Shown piece by piece: positions 18,705 to 28,244 of a stretch of DNA of 64,000 nt. This DNA comes from Methanolobus sp. WCC4 (GTDB taxonomy: Archaea; Halobacteriota; Methanosarcinia; Methanosarcinales; Methanosarcinaceae). A program made the translations under genes and the position numbers. The stretch spans positions 2,338,480 through 2,402,479 of the forward strand of contig NZ_CP150629.1 in assembly GCF_038022665.1 (NCBI RefSeq), given 5' to 3'. How positions within the stretch are numbered: position 1 is the first letter of the stretch; the number at the start of each line of letters is the position of its first letter. The notes under the pieces were generated by a model that saw only the letters and a program-made list of their open reading frames with translations, ran no database searches and had not been told where the DNA came from.

Positions 18705-19190
<486 letters not shown>

Positions 19191-19268
19191 TCTTATAAAT
19201 GAAGAGAACAGATGATCCAATGATCGATCTGGATCAATTAAAATAATCTAAACTCTTAAGTGATCATT

Positions 19269-19673
19269 ATGACCATAAAATTGGGATTTGTAATAGCTGA
19301 ATTCAACAGGGACCTTACCTACCAGATGGAACTGCTCGGTGAGGAACATGCAAAGTTCCTTGGAGCAGAGGTAGTGGAGAAGATCCTGGTACCCGGAGTA
19401 TATGATATGCCACTGGCTATCAAGAAGCTCTGCGAACGCGACGACATCGACGCAGTGATTACCGTCGGAATCGTTATCGAAGGTGCAACGCAGCATGACG
19501 AGATAGTCGTGCAGCATGCTGCCAGGAAGATCACGGACCTTTCACTTGAATACAACAAACCTGTGACACTGGGTATCGCAGGACCAGGTATGACCAGGAT
19601 GGAAGCACATCAGCGCGTGGATTACGCAAAGCGTGCTGTCGAGGCGGCTGTCAAGCTTGTACAGCGCCTGTAG
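19269..19673 (+). CDS. ribH: 6,7-dimethyl-8-ribityllumazine synthase
   Basis: Lumazine synthase of 134 residues, condensing a ribityl-aminopyrimidine with dihydroxybutanone phosphate. Family motifs are [14 protein letters not shown] (substrate contact), [14 protein letters not shown] and [16 protein letters not shown], followed by [19 protein letters not shown] with the phosphate-binding region. The usual second Arg/His area is intact. I prefer ATG 19269 with AGTGATC just upstream; GTG 19260 would add three residues. Together with ribC it completes riboflavin synthesis. Homologues form icosahedral or pentameric assemblies; the oligomer here cannot be seen. Confidence 0.95.
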   Translation: MTIKLGFVIAEFNRDLTYQMELLGEEHAKFLGAEVVEKILVPGVYDMPLAIKKLCERDDIDAVITVGIVIEGATQHDEIVVQHAARKITDLSLEYNKPVTLGIAGPGMTRMEAHQRVDYAKRAVEAAVKLVQRL

Positions 19674-19738
19674 ACCGATAACTGATCAAAAGAACAGTAT
19701 CTTAAAGAGCAAAACTAAAAAATGGTTGTGTTAATTGC

Positions 19739-20881
19739 ATGGCATCATCAAGGTTAACAAGGGTGGAAGAGTCAGCAACGATGAAAGCTGCAAATGTTGC
19801 CAACAAAATGAGACAGGAAGGCATTGATGTGATCAGTTTCACTCTGGGTGAACCTGATTTCGATACTCCTAAGCATATTTGTGATGCAGCAGCAGATGCG
19901 ATGTACAGGGGAGAGACACACTACGCACCTGGTGCTGGAATTCCCGAGCTTAAAAATGCTATTGCTGAAAAACTCTGTACAGAGAACAAACTGGAAGCTA
20001 AAGCTTCTGATATAGTTGTCACACCGGGGGCAAAGCAGGCTATTTTCGAGATAATGATGTCAGTACTTGACGACAATGATGAAGCGGTCCTTTTCGACCC
20101 TGCATGGGTATCATACGACCCTGCCATCAAATTTGCAGGTGCCAACACAACATGGGTCCCTACTGACCCGGAAGATGGATTCAAACCAGAGAATATTGAA
20201 GAATACATCACCGATAAGACAAAGCTCATTGTGGTCAACAGTCCCGGAAATCCCACAGGTGCTGTCTATGACAAACAGACACTTAAGAATATAGCCGACA
20301 TAGCCATCGATAATGATATCCTTGTACTCTCTGACGAGATATACGAGAAGATAATCTATGACCAGAAGCATGTCAGTATAGGTTCCTTTGACGGGATGCA
20401 GGACAGGACCATAACGGTCAACGGTTTTTCAAAAGCATATGCAATGACCGGATGGAGACTTGGATATGTCCATGCAAGACCGGATATCATCAAAGGCATG
20501 TTGAAGATACAGTCCCACTCGGTCAGCAGCGCAACAAGTTTTGTCCAGTACGGTGGTATCGCAGCTCTTGAAGGACCACAGGAACCCGTTACAGAGATGG
20601 TGGACAGGTTCAGGATGAGACGTGACCTTCTGGTTGACGGACTGAACGATATAGATATAAAGTGTCAGAAACCTGGTGGTGCCTTCTATGCATTTGCCGA
20701 TGTCAGCGAATACGGGGATGGCAATACCGTCTCAGAGAAGCTCCTCATGGATGCACATGTTGCAGTGACCCCAGGATCTGCTTTCGGAGAAAGTGGCAGG
20801 AACTTCATCAGGATATCCTATGCTACATCAATTGAAAGGATACAGGAAGGATTGGAAAGGATAAAGACAGCACTTGTCTGA
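19739..20881 (+). CDS. aspC: Class I aminotransferase (aspartate aminotransferase type)
   Basis: A 380-residue PLP-dependent class I/II aminotransferase. Motifs are SFTLGEPDFDTP (near 38), the Y...PG.G substrate block HYAPGAGIPELKNA, NSPGNPTGAVYD (near 170) and the catalytic lysine in NGFSKAYAMTGWRLGY (near 235). R372-type residues are in FIRISYATS. It is closest in style to archaeal aspartate aminotransferases, although aromatic or alanine specificity cannot be excluded. ATG 19739 has only a weak ribosome site (GGTTGTG). It follows ribH by 65 bases on the same strand, perhaps with its own promoter. Confidence 0.9.
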   Translation: MASSRLTRVEESATMKAANVANKMRQEGIDVISFTLGEPDFDTPKHICDAAADAMYRGETHYAPGAGIPELKNAIAEKLCTENKLEAKASDIVVTPGAKQAIFEIMMSVLDDNDEAVLFDPAWVSYDPAIKFAGANTTWVPTDPEDGFKPENIEEYITDKTKLIVVNSPGNPTGAVYDKQTLKNIADIAIDNDILVLSDEIYEKIIYDQKHVSIGSFDGMQDRTITVNGFSKAYAMTGWRLGYVHARPDIIKGMLKIQSHSVSSATSFVQYGGIAALEGPQEPVTEMVDRFRMRRDLLVDGLNDIDIKCQKPGGAFYAFADVSEYGDGNTVSEKLLMDAHVAVTPGSAFGESGRNFIRISYATSIERIQEGLERIKTALV

Positions 20882-20952
20882 TATTCCTTTTTCAATTATC
20901 TTTACTTACTATTTTTAATATGATCGCGTTTGATCGAAAAAAGCATTCTTAA

Positions 20953-21378
20953 TTATTCTTGTTGATAGCGCTCAAGCACCTTTTTGATGATCTTCCCGCT
21001 ACTGCAGAGAGGACATGTCAGTGACTGGCCGACCCTTACGACCTTGCAATCGAAGCCCCTGTCATGCAGATCATTCTGGAGCCTGTCGATATCAAAACCC
21101 TGATCGTAACCAAGTGCGATGATGTCAGGCCTGATCTCCATGATCGGCTCAAAGATATCAGATTCACTACCAAGAAGTGCTTTGTCCACCACTTTCAGGG
21201 AGCTTACCATCTCAAGCCTTTGTTCATCGGGAATGATAGGTTCTGGTTTATGTCTTATCATAGACTGCCTGGCAACTATCACATATAGTTCATCACCCAT
21301 CTTCTTAGCTTCGCTAAGATAGAGTATATGTCCCGGATGAAGCAGATCGAATGTCCCTGTTGCTAGTACTCTTACCAA
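20953..21378 (-). CDS. ribL: Archaeal FAD synthase (RibL-type cytidylyltransferase-like)
   Basis: A nucleotidyltransferase of about 141 residues that adenylylates FMN to FAD in archaea. It has the HxGH-type signature GTFDLLHPGH near the start, the RHKPEPIIPDEQRLEMV block, and the RibL-specific C-terminal cysteines in LTCPLCSSGKII, which are redox-sensitive in the Methanocaldococcus enzyme. I choose TTG 21378 because GGTGA lies four bases upstream, giving MVRVLATGTFD; an ATG at 21399 is possible but overlaps that site. It faces the aspC gene and belongs functionally with ribC and ribH nearby. Confidence 0.88.
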   Translation of the reverse strand: MVRVLATGTFDLLHPGHILYLSEAKKMGDELYVIVARQSMIRHKPEPIIPDEQRLEMVSSLKVVDKALLGSESDIFEPIMEIRPDIIALGYDQGFDIDRLQNDLHDRGFDCKVVRVGQSLTCPLCSSGKIIKKVLERYQQE

Positions 21379-21492
21379 AACATCACCTGTGTATCGCACC
21401 CTATAAACAGCATCTGTTATAAAGATAGCTACATATCACATATTTCAAAAACAACACATCTAATCAGGTTTTTTGGGTGAAATCTGCACAGT

Positions 21493-21505
21493 TTTTATAT
21501 AAGGA
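21493..21505 (+). promoter_or_regulatory. TATA box of the histidine kinase gene
   Basis: TTTTTATATAAGG is a strong archaeal TATA element. Transcription would begin near 21525, leaving a leader of about 80 bases before ATG 21607, which has GGTGACTGC as ribosome site. Confidence 0.6.
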
Positions 21506-21606
21506 GATATATAGATAATGAACTAATATTATATCATTGGTCAACTTACTATAAAAACAATTTCTTGAGCCTGGATTAGCTGTCTATTGAAGGTTATGGT
21601 GACTGC

Positions 21607-24540
21607 ATGAAAATATACAACAAAACGGTAGTAACCCTCGGAATAGTATTTATGTTCCTGTTCCTTCTCACCGCATCAGTTACACATTATGTCTTCATGA
21701 CCCACACCCAGCAGATAGAGAATGAAGTTCTGGAAGACAATAGCCTCAGAGTACAGCGTGCATTCAGCAATGAAATAGACCACGTCGACAAGAGCACTTA
21801 TGACTGGGCTGCATGGGATGATACATATGAATTTGTCCAGAACGGAAATTCTGAATATATATATTCAAATCTGGATTCTATTGAAACTCTGCTCATCCTT
21901 GATGTGAATTTCATACTGTTCTATGACAATGATGGGAACCTTGTTTACGGCAGAGCATGTGACCTCACTGAAGAAGAAGAAATACCACTTCCTGTCAGTC
22001 TTCTTGAGGAGTTCGATGGGAATAACATAATGTTAGAGCAGACTTCTGTTTCATCCTCATCTTCAGGAATTGTTGTGCTCGCTGACCTCCCGACAATAGT
22101 TGTATCAAGACCAATAATACAGAGTAACTATGAAGGACCTATTGCAGGTACCCTGATCATGGGACGATTTATTGACAGATCGTTCGTAGAATCAATAGAG
22201 GAGCAGACATTACTTCCAATTGATATCCATTACATCAACGACCCCGGCCTGCCCTCGGATTTTGGATCGATAAAAGAACAGGCACTAAAAGAAAATCATG
22301 TAACTCTGATCAGTAATAATGGAAATACCATTTCAGCTTATTTTATAATTGAAGATATCTACGGAGAAACTTCACTCATTTCAAGGACAGAGCTGCCAAG
22401 AACGATCTATAAACAAGGGCTTGCAACCATATCCACTACATTCTATCTGACACTCTTCATATCACTGACATTTGCCCTCCTATTGTTGTTAATATTGAAA
22501 AAAGACCTTCTTTCACGAATAACATCCCTGCGTAATGGGATAAGGGATATTGATCTGAAAGCGGATATAAAGTCCCGCCTTGACATTAATGGAGAAGATG
22601 AACTTACAGATCTTGCAGACAGCATCAATTCAATGCTGGATTCATTACAAAGAACAGGTTCTATATTCCAGTCAACCATTGAATCAATTAGCTATGGACT
22701 TGTAGCAGTTACAAAGGAACAAAAGATCATTTTCATGAATCCTGCATACAGGAAAATGTTTGAAATACCACCGGAAATGGATTTCGGAAATGATGCCCAG
22801 GAATTATTAAGTTACATAATTCAAAAGGCCAGGGATCCGGAAGAGATAGCTGACAGGAAAGATGAAAGAAGATATACATTGGATGTGAAAAATTCTGTTG
22901 CAGAGTTGAGAGATGGAAGGACCATCGAAACCATTTCATTACCACTGATAGTCAATAACGAGATACACGGAAGACTATATGTTCATAATGATATCACAGA
23001 TATCTTATCGCATGAGAATGAACTCAGAGATGAGATCGATAAAAGGAAAAAGGCAGAAGAGAGATTAAAGCTCAGTGAGGAGAAATTCTCGAAGATCGCC
23101 ACATATGCCAATGATGCCATAATAATGATCAATGATGAAGGCAGAACCACTTTCTGGAACAATGCTGCAACAAGCATGTTCGGATACTCTGAAGAAGAAG
23201 TGAAGGGAGAAAGGATACATGAGTTCATATCACCTGAGAAGTATCTTGATCTATACAAGACAGGTTTCCGAAAATTCACAGAAACAGGTACAGGTCCGGT
23301 CCTGGGTAAGACCATTGATCTTGAAGGAAAAAAGAAGGATGGTACAGAGTTTCCTATTGAGCTTTCCCTGTCTTCCATGCAGCTCTCGGACGGTTCATGG
23401 AGTGCAGTTTCCATCGTTCGTGATGTGACTGAAAGAAAACGTCTCGATGATATGGAACATGAACTTCTGGAAAGGTTACTTACTATCATAAACAACATCA
23501 ATACTGGAATAATGCTCATTGACAGTAAGAGCAAGACGATAGTAGATGTAAATCCAGTAGCTGCCGAGATGATAGGACTTCCTAAAGAAAAGATAGTTGG
23601 AAACATCTGCCATCGATTTGTCTGTCTTGCAGAAGAGGGCCATTGTCCCATCATTGACCTGAATCAGACCGTTGACCATTCTGAAAGAATTCTTTTGGAT
23701 AAGGATGGAAAAGAGATACCTGTTGTTAAATCGGTAGTAACCGTGAAATTGAAAGGAAAGGAATACCTTATAGAGAGCTTCTATGACATATCCGACAGGA
23801 AAAAAGTTGAGGAAGCACTGATAGATGCAAAACTCGCTGCTGAAGCCTCAAACAGGGCAAAGAGTGAGTTCCTGACCAATATGAGCCACGAACTCCGTAC
23901 ACCTCTGAATTCCATAATTGGTTTTTCAGACATGTTACTACACAACGGGACAAACACTTCCAGTGATAAACAACAGAAATATCTCTCGAATATATCCAAC
24001 AGTGGCAAACACCTGCTGGAAGTTATAAACGACATCCTTGACCTGTCCAAGATAGAAGCCGGAAAGGGAGAACTTGATATCGAAGAATTCAGCATTCAAG
24101 ATGTAATGGATGAAGTGAAGAGAACACTTATGCCACTCGCATCAAAGAAGGACATATCATTTGAATATACTGTTGACGATGATATCGACATAATAGAAGC
24201 GGACCGCCTGAAGATCAAACAGATACTCTACAACCTGGCAGGCAATGCGATCAAGTTCACACTGGACAACGGAAGCATCCGGATATTCGTAAGAAGAACA
24301 TTGAACAATGTAGAGGTAGACGTAAAGGATTCAGGAATAGGTATCCATCCTGATGACCTTATCGATCTGTTCCAGCCTTTCAGACAGGTGGATTCAGCAC
24401 TCAATAGAAACTATGAAGGATCAGGCCTTGGTCTTGCGATCGTTAAAAAGTATGTTGAGATGCACGGAGGAAGTATACGTGTTGAAAGTGAACCTGATAA
24501 AGGTTCATCATTCATATTTGAGATACCGCTGCATCAATAG
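21607..24540 (+). CDS. CHASE4-HAMP-PAS sensor histidine kinase
   Basis: A 977-residue membrane sensor kinase. A first membrane segment (residues about 8-30) is followed by an extracellular CHASE4 domain (about 60-265, with the YDWAAWDDTYEFV signature), a second membrane helix (about 275-297), HAMP (about 298-350), three PAS domains (about 355-465, 490-615, 620-735), a HisKA domain with phospho-acceptor H761 in MSHELRTPLNSIIGF, and a HATPase domain (N box near 880, DSGIGI and GSGLGLAI G boxes near 912 and 940). It lacks a receiver domain, and no response regulator gene is in the window, so its partner is elsewhere. GGTGACTGC precedes the ATG. The extracellular signal is unknown. Confidence 0.95.
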   Translation: MKIYNKTVVTLGIVFMFLFLLTASVTHYVFMTHTQQIENEVLEDNSLRVQRAFSNEIDHVDKSTYDWAAWDDTYEFVQNGNSEYIYSNLDSIETLLILDVNFILFYDNDGNLVYGRACDLTEEEEIPLPVSLLEEFDGNNIMLEQTSVSSSSSGIVVLADLPTIVVSRPIIQSNYEGPIAGTLIMGRFIDRSFVESIEEQTLLPIDIHYINDPGLPSDFGSIKEQALKENHVTLISNNGNTISAYFIIEDIYGETSLISRTELPRTIYKQGLATISTTFYLTLFISLTFALLLLLILKKDLLSRITSLRNGIRDIDLKADIKSRLDINGEDELTDLADSINSMLDSLQRTGSIFQSTIESISYGLVAVTKEQKIIFMNPAYRKMFEIPPEMDFGNDAQELLSYIIQKARDPEEIADRKDERRYTLDVKNSVAELRDGRTIETISLPLIVNNEIHGRLYVHNDITDILSHENELRDEIDKRKKAEERLKLSEEKFSKIATYANDAIIMINDEGRTTFWNNAATSMFGYSEEEVKGERIHEFISPEKYLDLYKTGFRKFTETGTGPVLGKTIDLEGKKKDGTEFPIELSLSSMQLSDGSWSAVSIVRDVTERKRLDDMEHELLERLLTIINNINTGIMLIDSKSKTIVDVNPVAAEMIGLPKEKIVGNICHRFVCLAEEGHCPIIDLNQTVDHSERILLDKDGKEIPVVKSVVTVKLKGKEYLIESFYDISDRKKVEEALIDAKLAAEASNRAKSEFLTNMSHELRTPLNSIIGFSDMLLHNGTNTSSDKQQKYLSNISNSGKHLLEVINDILDLSKIEAGKGELDIEEFSIQDVMDEVKRTLMPLASKKDISFEYTVDDDIDIIEADRLKIKQILYNLAGNAIKFTLDNGSIRIFVRRTLNNVEVDVKDSGIGIHPDDLIDLFQPFRQVDSALNRNYEGSGLGLAIVKKYVEMHGGSIRVESEPDKGSSFIFEIPLHQ

Positions 24541-24567
24541 GATCCTGAAAATAATAAGTGTTTAGAC

Positions 24568-24804
24568 CTATTTCTTGATAGTACCGACCACAGGATAGTT
24601 TTCCAGAGCATCGACCTCATGCGGTGCTTCCATATCGAGGGATTCTGTCAGGTCAGTACCTGCTTCATGTAATCCCATATGTTCCCCATCATCCCAGAAA
24701 TCGCTATCTGTCACATCATAGACCTTTCCTGCATAGACAACATATACCTTATCTTCATCCCTGCCATTGTACTTCGCAACTTCATCCATTGTGAATTCCT
24801 GCAT
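24568..24804 (-). CDS. Cytochrome b5-like heme/steroid-binding domain protein
   Basis: A free-standing domain of about 78 residues. The order FTMDEVAKYNGRD, VYVVYAGKVYDVTDS, WDDGEHMGLHEAGTDLT and YPVVGTIKK matches the cytochrome b5-like heme/steroid-binding family; H of EHMGLH and neighbouring residues could ligate heme. There is no signal peptide or membrane anchor, so it is cytoplasmic. I start at ATG 24804 because GGTGA lies four bases before it; ATG 24819 overlaps the site. It is convergent with the histidine kinase gene, 27 bases from its stop. Redox transfer or small-molecule binding is plausible; the true ligand is unknown. Confidence 0.85.
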   Translation of the reverse strand: MQEFTMDEVAKYNGRDEDKVYVVYAGKVYDVTDSDFWDDGEHMGLHEAGTDLTESLDMEAPHEVDALENYPVVGTIKK

Positions 24805-24934
24805 ATCTTCACCACTCATACATTTAATTTTAAGCTTAAAGGTTTTTGGGTGCTGGCACCACCGGTTCAGTAATCAGTTGATAACTTCACCCTAAACACT
24901 ACTGTTGCATGCAAAACCTGAATAACTTACCTCA

Positions 24935-25447
24935 TCAATATCGTATAAAGCAACCACCTTCGGTTCCCCTTTTCTCAAAATACTGCTGATGATATTCCTC
25001 TGCACGATAGAATGGTCCGGCAGGTACTATCTCTGTAACTATAGCTCCCTTATGTTTGCCTGACCCTTCCAGATCCATCTTCGAATCAATTGCCGTACGT
25101 TCCTGTTCAGGATCGTGATAAAAGATAGCAGAACGATACTGTGTTCCAATATCCGGTCCTTGCCGATCAAGGGTCGTTGGATCATGTATCTCCCAGAAGA
25201 GTTCCATTAGTTTACTATACGGAACCACAGAAGGATCGAAGACGATCTCAACTGCTTCTGCATGTCCGGTTTTCCCCGTACAGACTTCCTTGTATGTCGG
25301 ATCATCCTTTGTCCCACCGGTATAACCTACCTGGGTGAATTCCACACCCCTGACTTTTCTGAAAGCAGCTTCCACTCCCCAGAAGCAGCCTGCTGCAAAT
25401 GTCGCTATCTCATCGCCTTTCTCAAGTAATTCTTCCTTAGATGCCAT
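24935..25447 (-). CDS. msrA: Peptide-methionine (S)-S-oxide reductase
   Basis: MsrA, about 170 residues, repairs oxidised methionine in proteins. The catalytic cysteine is in [13 protein letters not shown] near residue 20. [27 protein letters not shown] and [23 protein letters not shown] are the conserved substrate-site segments. A further cysteine near the C-terminus (GGCFIRY) could serve as the resolving residue. I choose ATG 25447 (MASKEELL) since GGTGATCAC directly precedes it; an in-frame upstream ATG at 25471 lacks a site. No msrB is seen nearby. The gene is monocistronic. Confidence 0.96.
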   Translation of the reverse strand: MASKEELLEKGDEIATFAAGCFWGVEAAFRKVRGVEFTQVGYTGGTKDDPTYKEVCTGKTGHAEAVEIVFDPSVVPYSKLMELFWEIHDPTTLDRQGPDIGTQYRSAIFYHDPEQERTAIDSKMDLEGSGKHKGAIVTEIVPAGPFYRAEEYHQQYFEKRGTEGGCFIRY

Positions 25448-25665
25448 GTGATCACCGATCGAATAGATCAATACTATTTATTTCGAACTCTACGATGAGT
25501 CCGAAAAGCAGTAAAATAGGAGTTTCAGTCTTACATCGTCCAAACGATGTCATAATCTCCCCATTTAAATGTCAGATAGCATGAAGTATAAATCTTTCTC
25601 TAGTGTAAAGCGAGATAATATATAGCAAAAAAATAGCCCTGAAAAACTATATCGTCCGGCAGGTC

Positions 25666-26475
25666 TTAAACAGCCTGCTTGCAGCCGATCACATCTCTCT
25701 TGAAATCCGCATAGCATTTTTCAAAAAGGTCCTGCCCACCTTCGATCTCAAGTATCTCGAAACCGAATATCTCTGCGAACTCATCCACTTTCTCATCGAA
25801 ATCATCCGTATAGGTCAGACCTGTACGGATCTTGGCAACCCGCTTATATCCGGTCATCTCATTGACCTTCTTAAGCATCTTTATGGTCTTCTCGGGTTTT
25901 ACAGGATCCACTTTCATGATCTCCCTCCAGGCATGGGCATACATAGGAGTGAAAAGGAAAGTACCATGTTCACTGAACTTCTTAAGAGTAGCAAGATATT
26001 CTCCACAGCCTCCGAGGGTGGCACCCACGCAATCATCAACTACCCTTGAATCATCCCTTAGTATCCTGACAGGACAGGTCTCCTCAAGATGTGAGAAATC
26101 GATATCCAGCTTGTCGAACACATTCCCACAGAGCCCATAGAAGAGAAGGATACCACTGGAGCATCTGCTCAGTTCATCTATTATCTTGTAGACCTCTTCC
26201 TTAAGGATCTTAGGGAATTCGTGCAACGCAAGTTCCACTATATACACCATTACAGTGTATTTTCCGGCATCGTTCCTGTATGCATGCGTATCGGACCGAA
26301 GTGTTGCAGGTGACAATGAACGATATTCCAGACCAACTGCCTTAAGTTTGGAAACGAACTCATCTTCCTCTCCATTACCAACAACAAGTATCTCATCAAC
26401 CGAAGGATCATTCTCAAGGATATGTACGATCTCATCCTGAAGAACCTTGCATGACAGAATTGTAAGTAATGGCAT
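25666..26475 (-). CDS. DUF1638-like protein
   Basis: A 269-residue cytoplasmic protein that resembles the DUF1638 family common in methylotrophic methanogens. It opens LLTILSCKVLQDEIVHIL, and has a conserved-looking Cys/Gly centre: LLFYGLCGNVFDKL and VGATLGGCGEYLATL, followed by TFLFTPMYAHAWREI. The C-terminal half is alpha/beta with acidic helices. Several cysteines and histidines could bind metal or a corrinoid-related ligand, but that is conjecture. In relatives such genes often lie near methyltransferase and corrinoid protein genes; none is adjacent here. A 59-residue membrane protein gene lies 22 bases upstream on the same strand. Confidence 0.7.
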   Translation of the reverse strand: MPLLTILSCKVLQDEIVHILENDPSVDEILVVGNGEEDEFVSKLKAVGLEYRSLSPATLRSDTHAYRNDAGKYTVMVYIVELALHEFPKILKEEVYKIIDELSRCSSGILLFYGLCGNVFDKLDIDFSHLEETCPVRILRDDSRVVDDCVGATLGGCGEYLATLKKFSEHGTFLFTPMYAHAWREIMKVDPVKPEKTIKMLKKVNEMTGYKRVAKIRTGLTYTDDFDEKVDEFAEIFGFEILEIEGGQDLFEKCYADFKRDVIGCKQAV

Positions 26476-26497
26476 GCTGGTATGTTTTCACTACTAG

Positions 26498-26677
26498 TTA
26501 TTGACCCTTTTGCCTGTACAGATATAAAAAGGTCAATGCAGAAACAAATATCCCTGAAGGAATTCCCGGGAACAGCGAGAAATATATGGTTTCCTGTAAT
26601 GCATGAGTAACAACTAAAGTGACCAGTATGAAAATAGCAAGACTTATGGCCACTATCTTTGTAATATGTATTCCCAT
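26498..26677 (-). CDS. 59-residue membrane protein with two predicted helices
   Basis: A short open frame from ATG 26677 to TAA 26498. It starts MGIHITKIVAISLAIF; residues about 8-25 and 34-54 are hydrophobic and the tail is LYLYRQKGQ. The hydrophobic pattern with a basic end is what a real small membrane protein shows, and the frame is uninterrupted, but no strong ribosome site is visible. It lies 22 bases upstream of the DUF1638-like gene on the same strand, so the two may share a transcript. An overlapping 148-codon frame on the same strand has no such regular pattern. Function unknown. Confidence 0.5.
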   Translation of the reverse strand: MGIHITKIVAISLAIFILVTLVVTHALQETIYFSLFPGIPSGIFVSALTFLYLYRQKGQ

Positions 26678-26792
26678 TCATCTGACGCCTGAACAAGTTT
26701 AAAGTATTGATAGAAATAGTAAGGATCTAATAGAATGATCAACTGACGATGTGAACATAAAGAACTCAGTTACAATTATAAGAGGCAAGAGC

Positions 26793-27293
26793 ATGGAAAA
26801 CGTACCAGATAAGAACGAGATATCTGTAAGGCACACGAATGAACAGGACATCCCCCTTATAATGGACTTTGTACGTTCACTGGCTGATTTTGAAGACCTG
26901 AGTGACCATGTCATTTCAACGGAGGACTCGCTCCGTGAAGCACTCTTCGGTGAAAGAATATATGCAGAGGCCATAATAGCCGAGGTCAACAGGAAACCTG
27001 CAGGCTTTATCATCTTCTTCCATAACTTCTCTTCATTTGCCGGTAAACCCGGACTGTACATCGAAGATATATTCGTTCAACCTGAGTTCCGTGGCCTTGG
27101 TGTGGGAAAGGCACTCATGGTACGCTGTGGACAGATCGCACAGGAACGTAACTGCGGCAGGATAGAATGGAGCGTACTGGACTGGAACCCTGCAAGGAAG
27201 TTCTATGAGAGGTTTGGAGGGGAGCATCAGAAAGAGTGGCTCTTATACCGGTTGGATGAGAAAGGCATTGAAGAACTTGCCGGAATAAAATAA
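26793..27293 (+). CDS. GNAT-family N-acetyltransferase
   Basis: A GCN5-related acetyltransferase of about 166 residues. The acetyl-CoA pyrophosphate loop is in [27 protein letters not shown] provides the central strand, and [18 protein letters not shown] is the usual C-terminal element with the tyrosine. This resembles the diamine/spermidine acetyltransferase-like and ribosomal-protein-alanine-like GNATs; the substrate cannot be deduced. ATG 26793 ([11 protein letters not shown]) is my choice, but a GTG at 26751 is also in frame and neither has a good ribosome site. Its stop lies at the junction with a broken ABC-transporter fragment on the other strand. Confidence 0.88.
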   Translation: MENVPDKNEISVRHTNEQDIPLIMDFVRSLADFEDLSDHVISTEDSLREALFGERIYAEAIIAEVNRKPAGFIIFFHNFSSFAGKPGLYIEDIFVQPEFRGLGVGKALMVRCGQIAQERNCGRIEWSVLDWNPARKFYERFGGEHQKEWLLYRLDEKGIEELAGIK

Positions 27294-27295
27294 AT

Positions 27296-27472
27296 TTCCG
27301 GATCAAGTGCGGAAGTGGGTTCGTCAAAGAGCATTACTTTCGGTTGCATAGCAAGCTCTCTTGCAATAGCGACTCTCTGTTGCTGGCCTCCTGAGAGTGC
27401 GTCTGGCAGGATATCTGCTTTCTCTTCAAGGCCAACCTTTTGAAGCAAACTCATAGCCCTGTCATTGGCCTC
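27296..27472 (-). pseudogene. Remnant of an amino-acid-type ABC transporter ATPase
   Basis: A 59-codon fragment on the minus strand that reads from [15 protein letters not shown] through [16 protein letters not shown] (the ABC signature) and [14 protein letters not shown] (Walker B and D-loop). It matches GlnQ-type polar amino acid transporter ATPases. Walker A upstream is missing: a stop codon lies immediately before the fragment. Everything after the D-loop is also missing, the frame running instead into the back of the acetyltransferase gene. It is therefore a piece of a once complete gene, left by deletion or recombination. No partner permease or binding-protein gene is nearby. Confidence 0.85.
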
Positions 27473-27683
27473 AACTCAATACACATACTCTAATCGGCGC
27501 CAGAGCTACGTTCATTATATCAAAATAACGACTAAAATTAAGAAATTACACAACATCAAGATGCAATTGTTAAGTCAACAGGACTTAAGAAAAGTTGATC
27601 AAAATGATCTTAAAGCATTATAATGGATAACCATGATTCCCAAAATCTTCAGAAGATAATGGGATCATAGTTGACAAAAAAAC

Positions 27684-27959
27684 TTAGTGCTCTTCAGCTG
27701 CTGCTTCTTCAGCTGCTGCTTCTTCAGCAACTTCTTCTTCAGCTACTTCTTCTTCAGCAACTTCTTCTTCAGCTACTTCTTCTTCAGCAACTTCTTCTTC
27801 AGCAGCATCCTCTTCGGTTGCTTCTTCGGTTGCTTCTTCTGCTACTTCTTCTGCGTGTTCTTCTTCTGCAACTGGTTCTTCAGCTGTGTCTGCACATCCT
27901 GATACGGCTACGAGTCCGACCATCAGGAAAACCATAAGTAAACTTAAGAATTTCTTCAT
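27684..27959 (-). CDS. Low-complexity acidic repeat lipoprotein
   Basis: A 91-residue secreted lipoprotein. The signal peptide MKKFLSLLMVFLMVGLVAV ends at a lipobox (AVSGC). The mature part is almost wholly Glu, Ala and Val, made of EEVAE pentapeptide repeats (several consecutive units encoded by a 15-base direct repeat, about 27719-27800) and ending AAAEEH. I start at ATG 27959, which has GGAGATC upstream. Such anionic tails may form an extended surface coat or bind cations. The repeat is prone to copy-number change, and the opposite-strand Leu/Phe-rich frames here are only its mirror image. Confidence 0.8.
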   Translation of the reverse strand: MKKFLSLLMVFLMVGLVAVSGCADTAEEPVAEEEHAEEVAEEATEEATEEDAAEEEVAEEEVAEEEVAEEEVAEEEVAEEAAAEEAAAEEH

Positions 27960-28244
27960 TATTAGATCTCCAATCACTACATTGCTATATAGTCTATAGA
28001 ATACTATAGATGCCTATTGATACACAAGGAATTACTTAAGTTTTTCTATTAATAACGGTGCTTGGTGCCATATTTAAAAATAACAGCATTATAGCGACCA
28101 GAAAAATAGAATATTCCTGAAAATATGACAGAAAATAAAGAAAAATAATGGAACAAAATACAGATCTGAAAATTGCTCGCACCCACTAAAACTGGAATGT
28201 GGGTATTATGAAAAAGATATAGGAAAAAGAACTAACCTTCCTTT

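Noticed and set aside
26250-26696. 148-codon minus-strand frame overlapping the DUF1638 gene
   Set aside because: It runs in another frame over a better supported gene and has no family resemblance; the 59-codon frame inside it shows the regular membrane pattern instead.
27671-27937. Leu-rich or Phe-rich frames on the plus strand opposite the acidic lipoprotein
   Set aside because: They are mirror images of the GAA/GCA repeat on the minus strand; only the minus strand has a signal peptide, lipobox and ribosome site.
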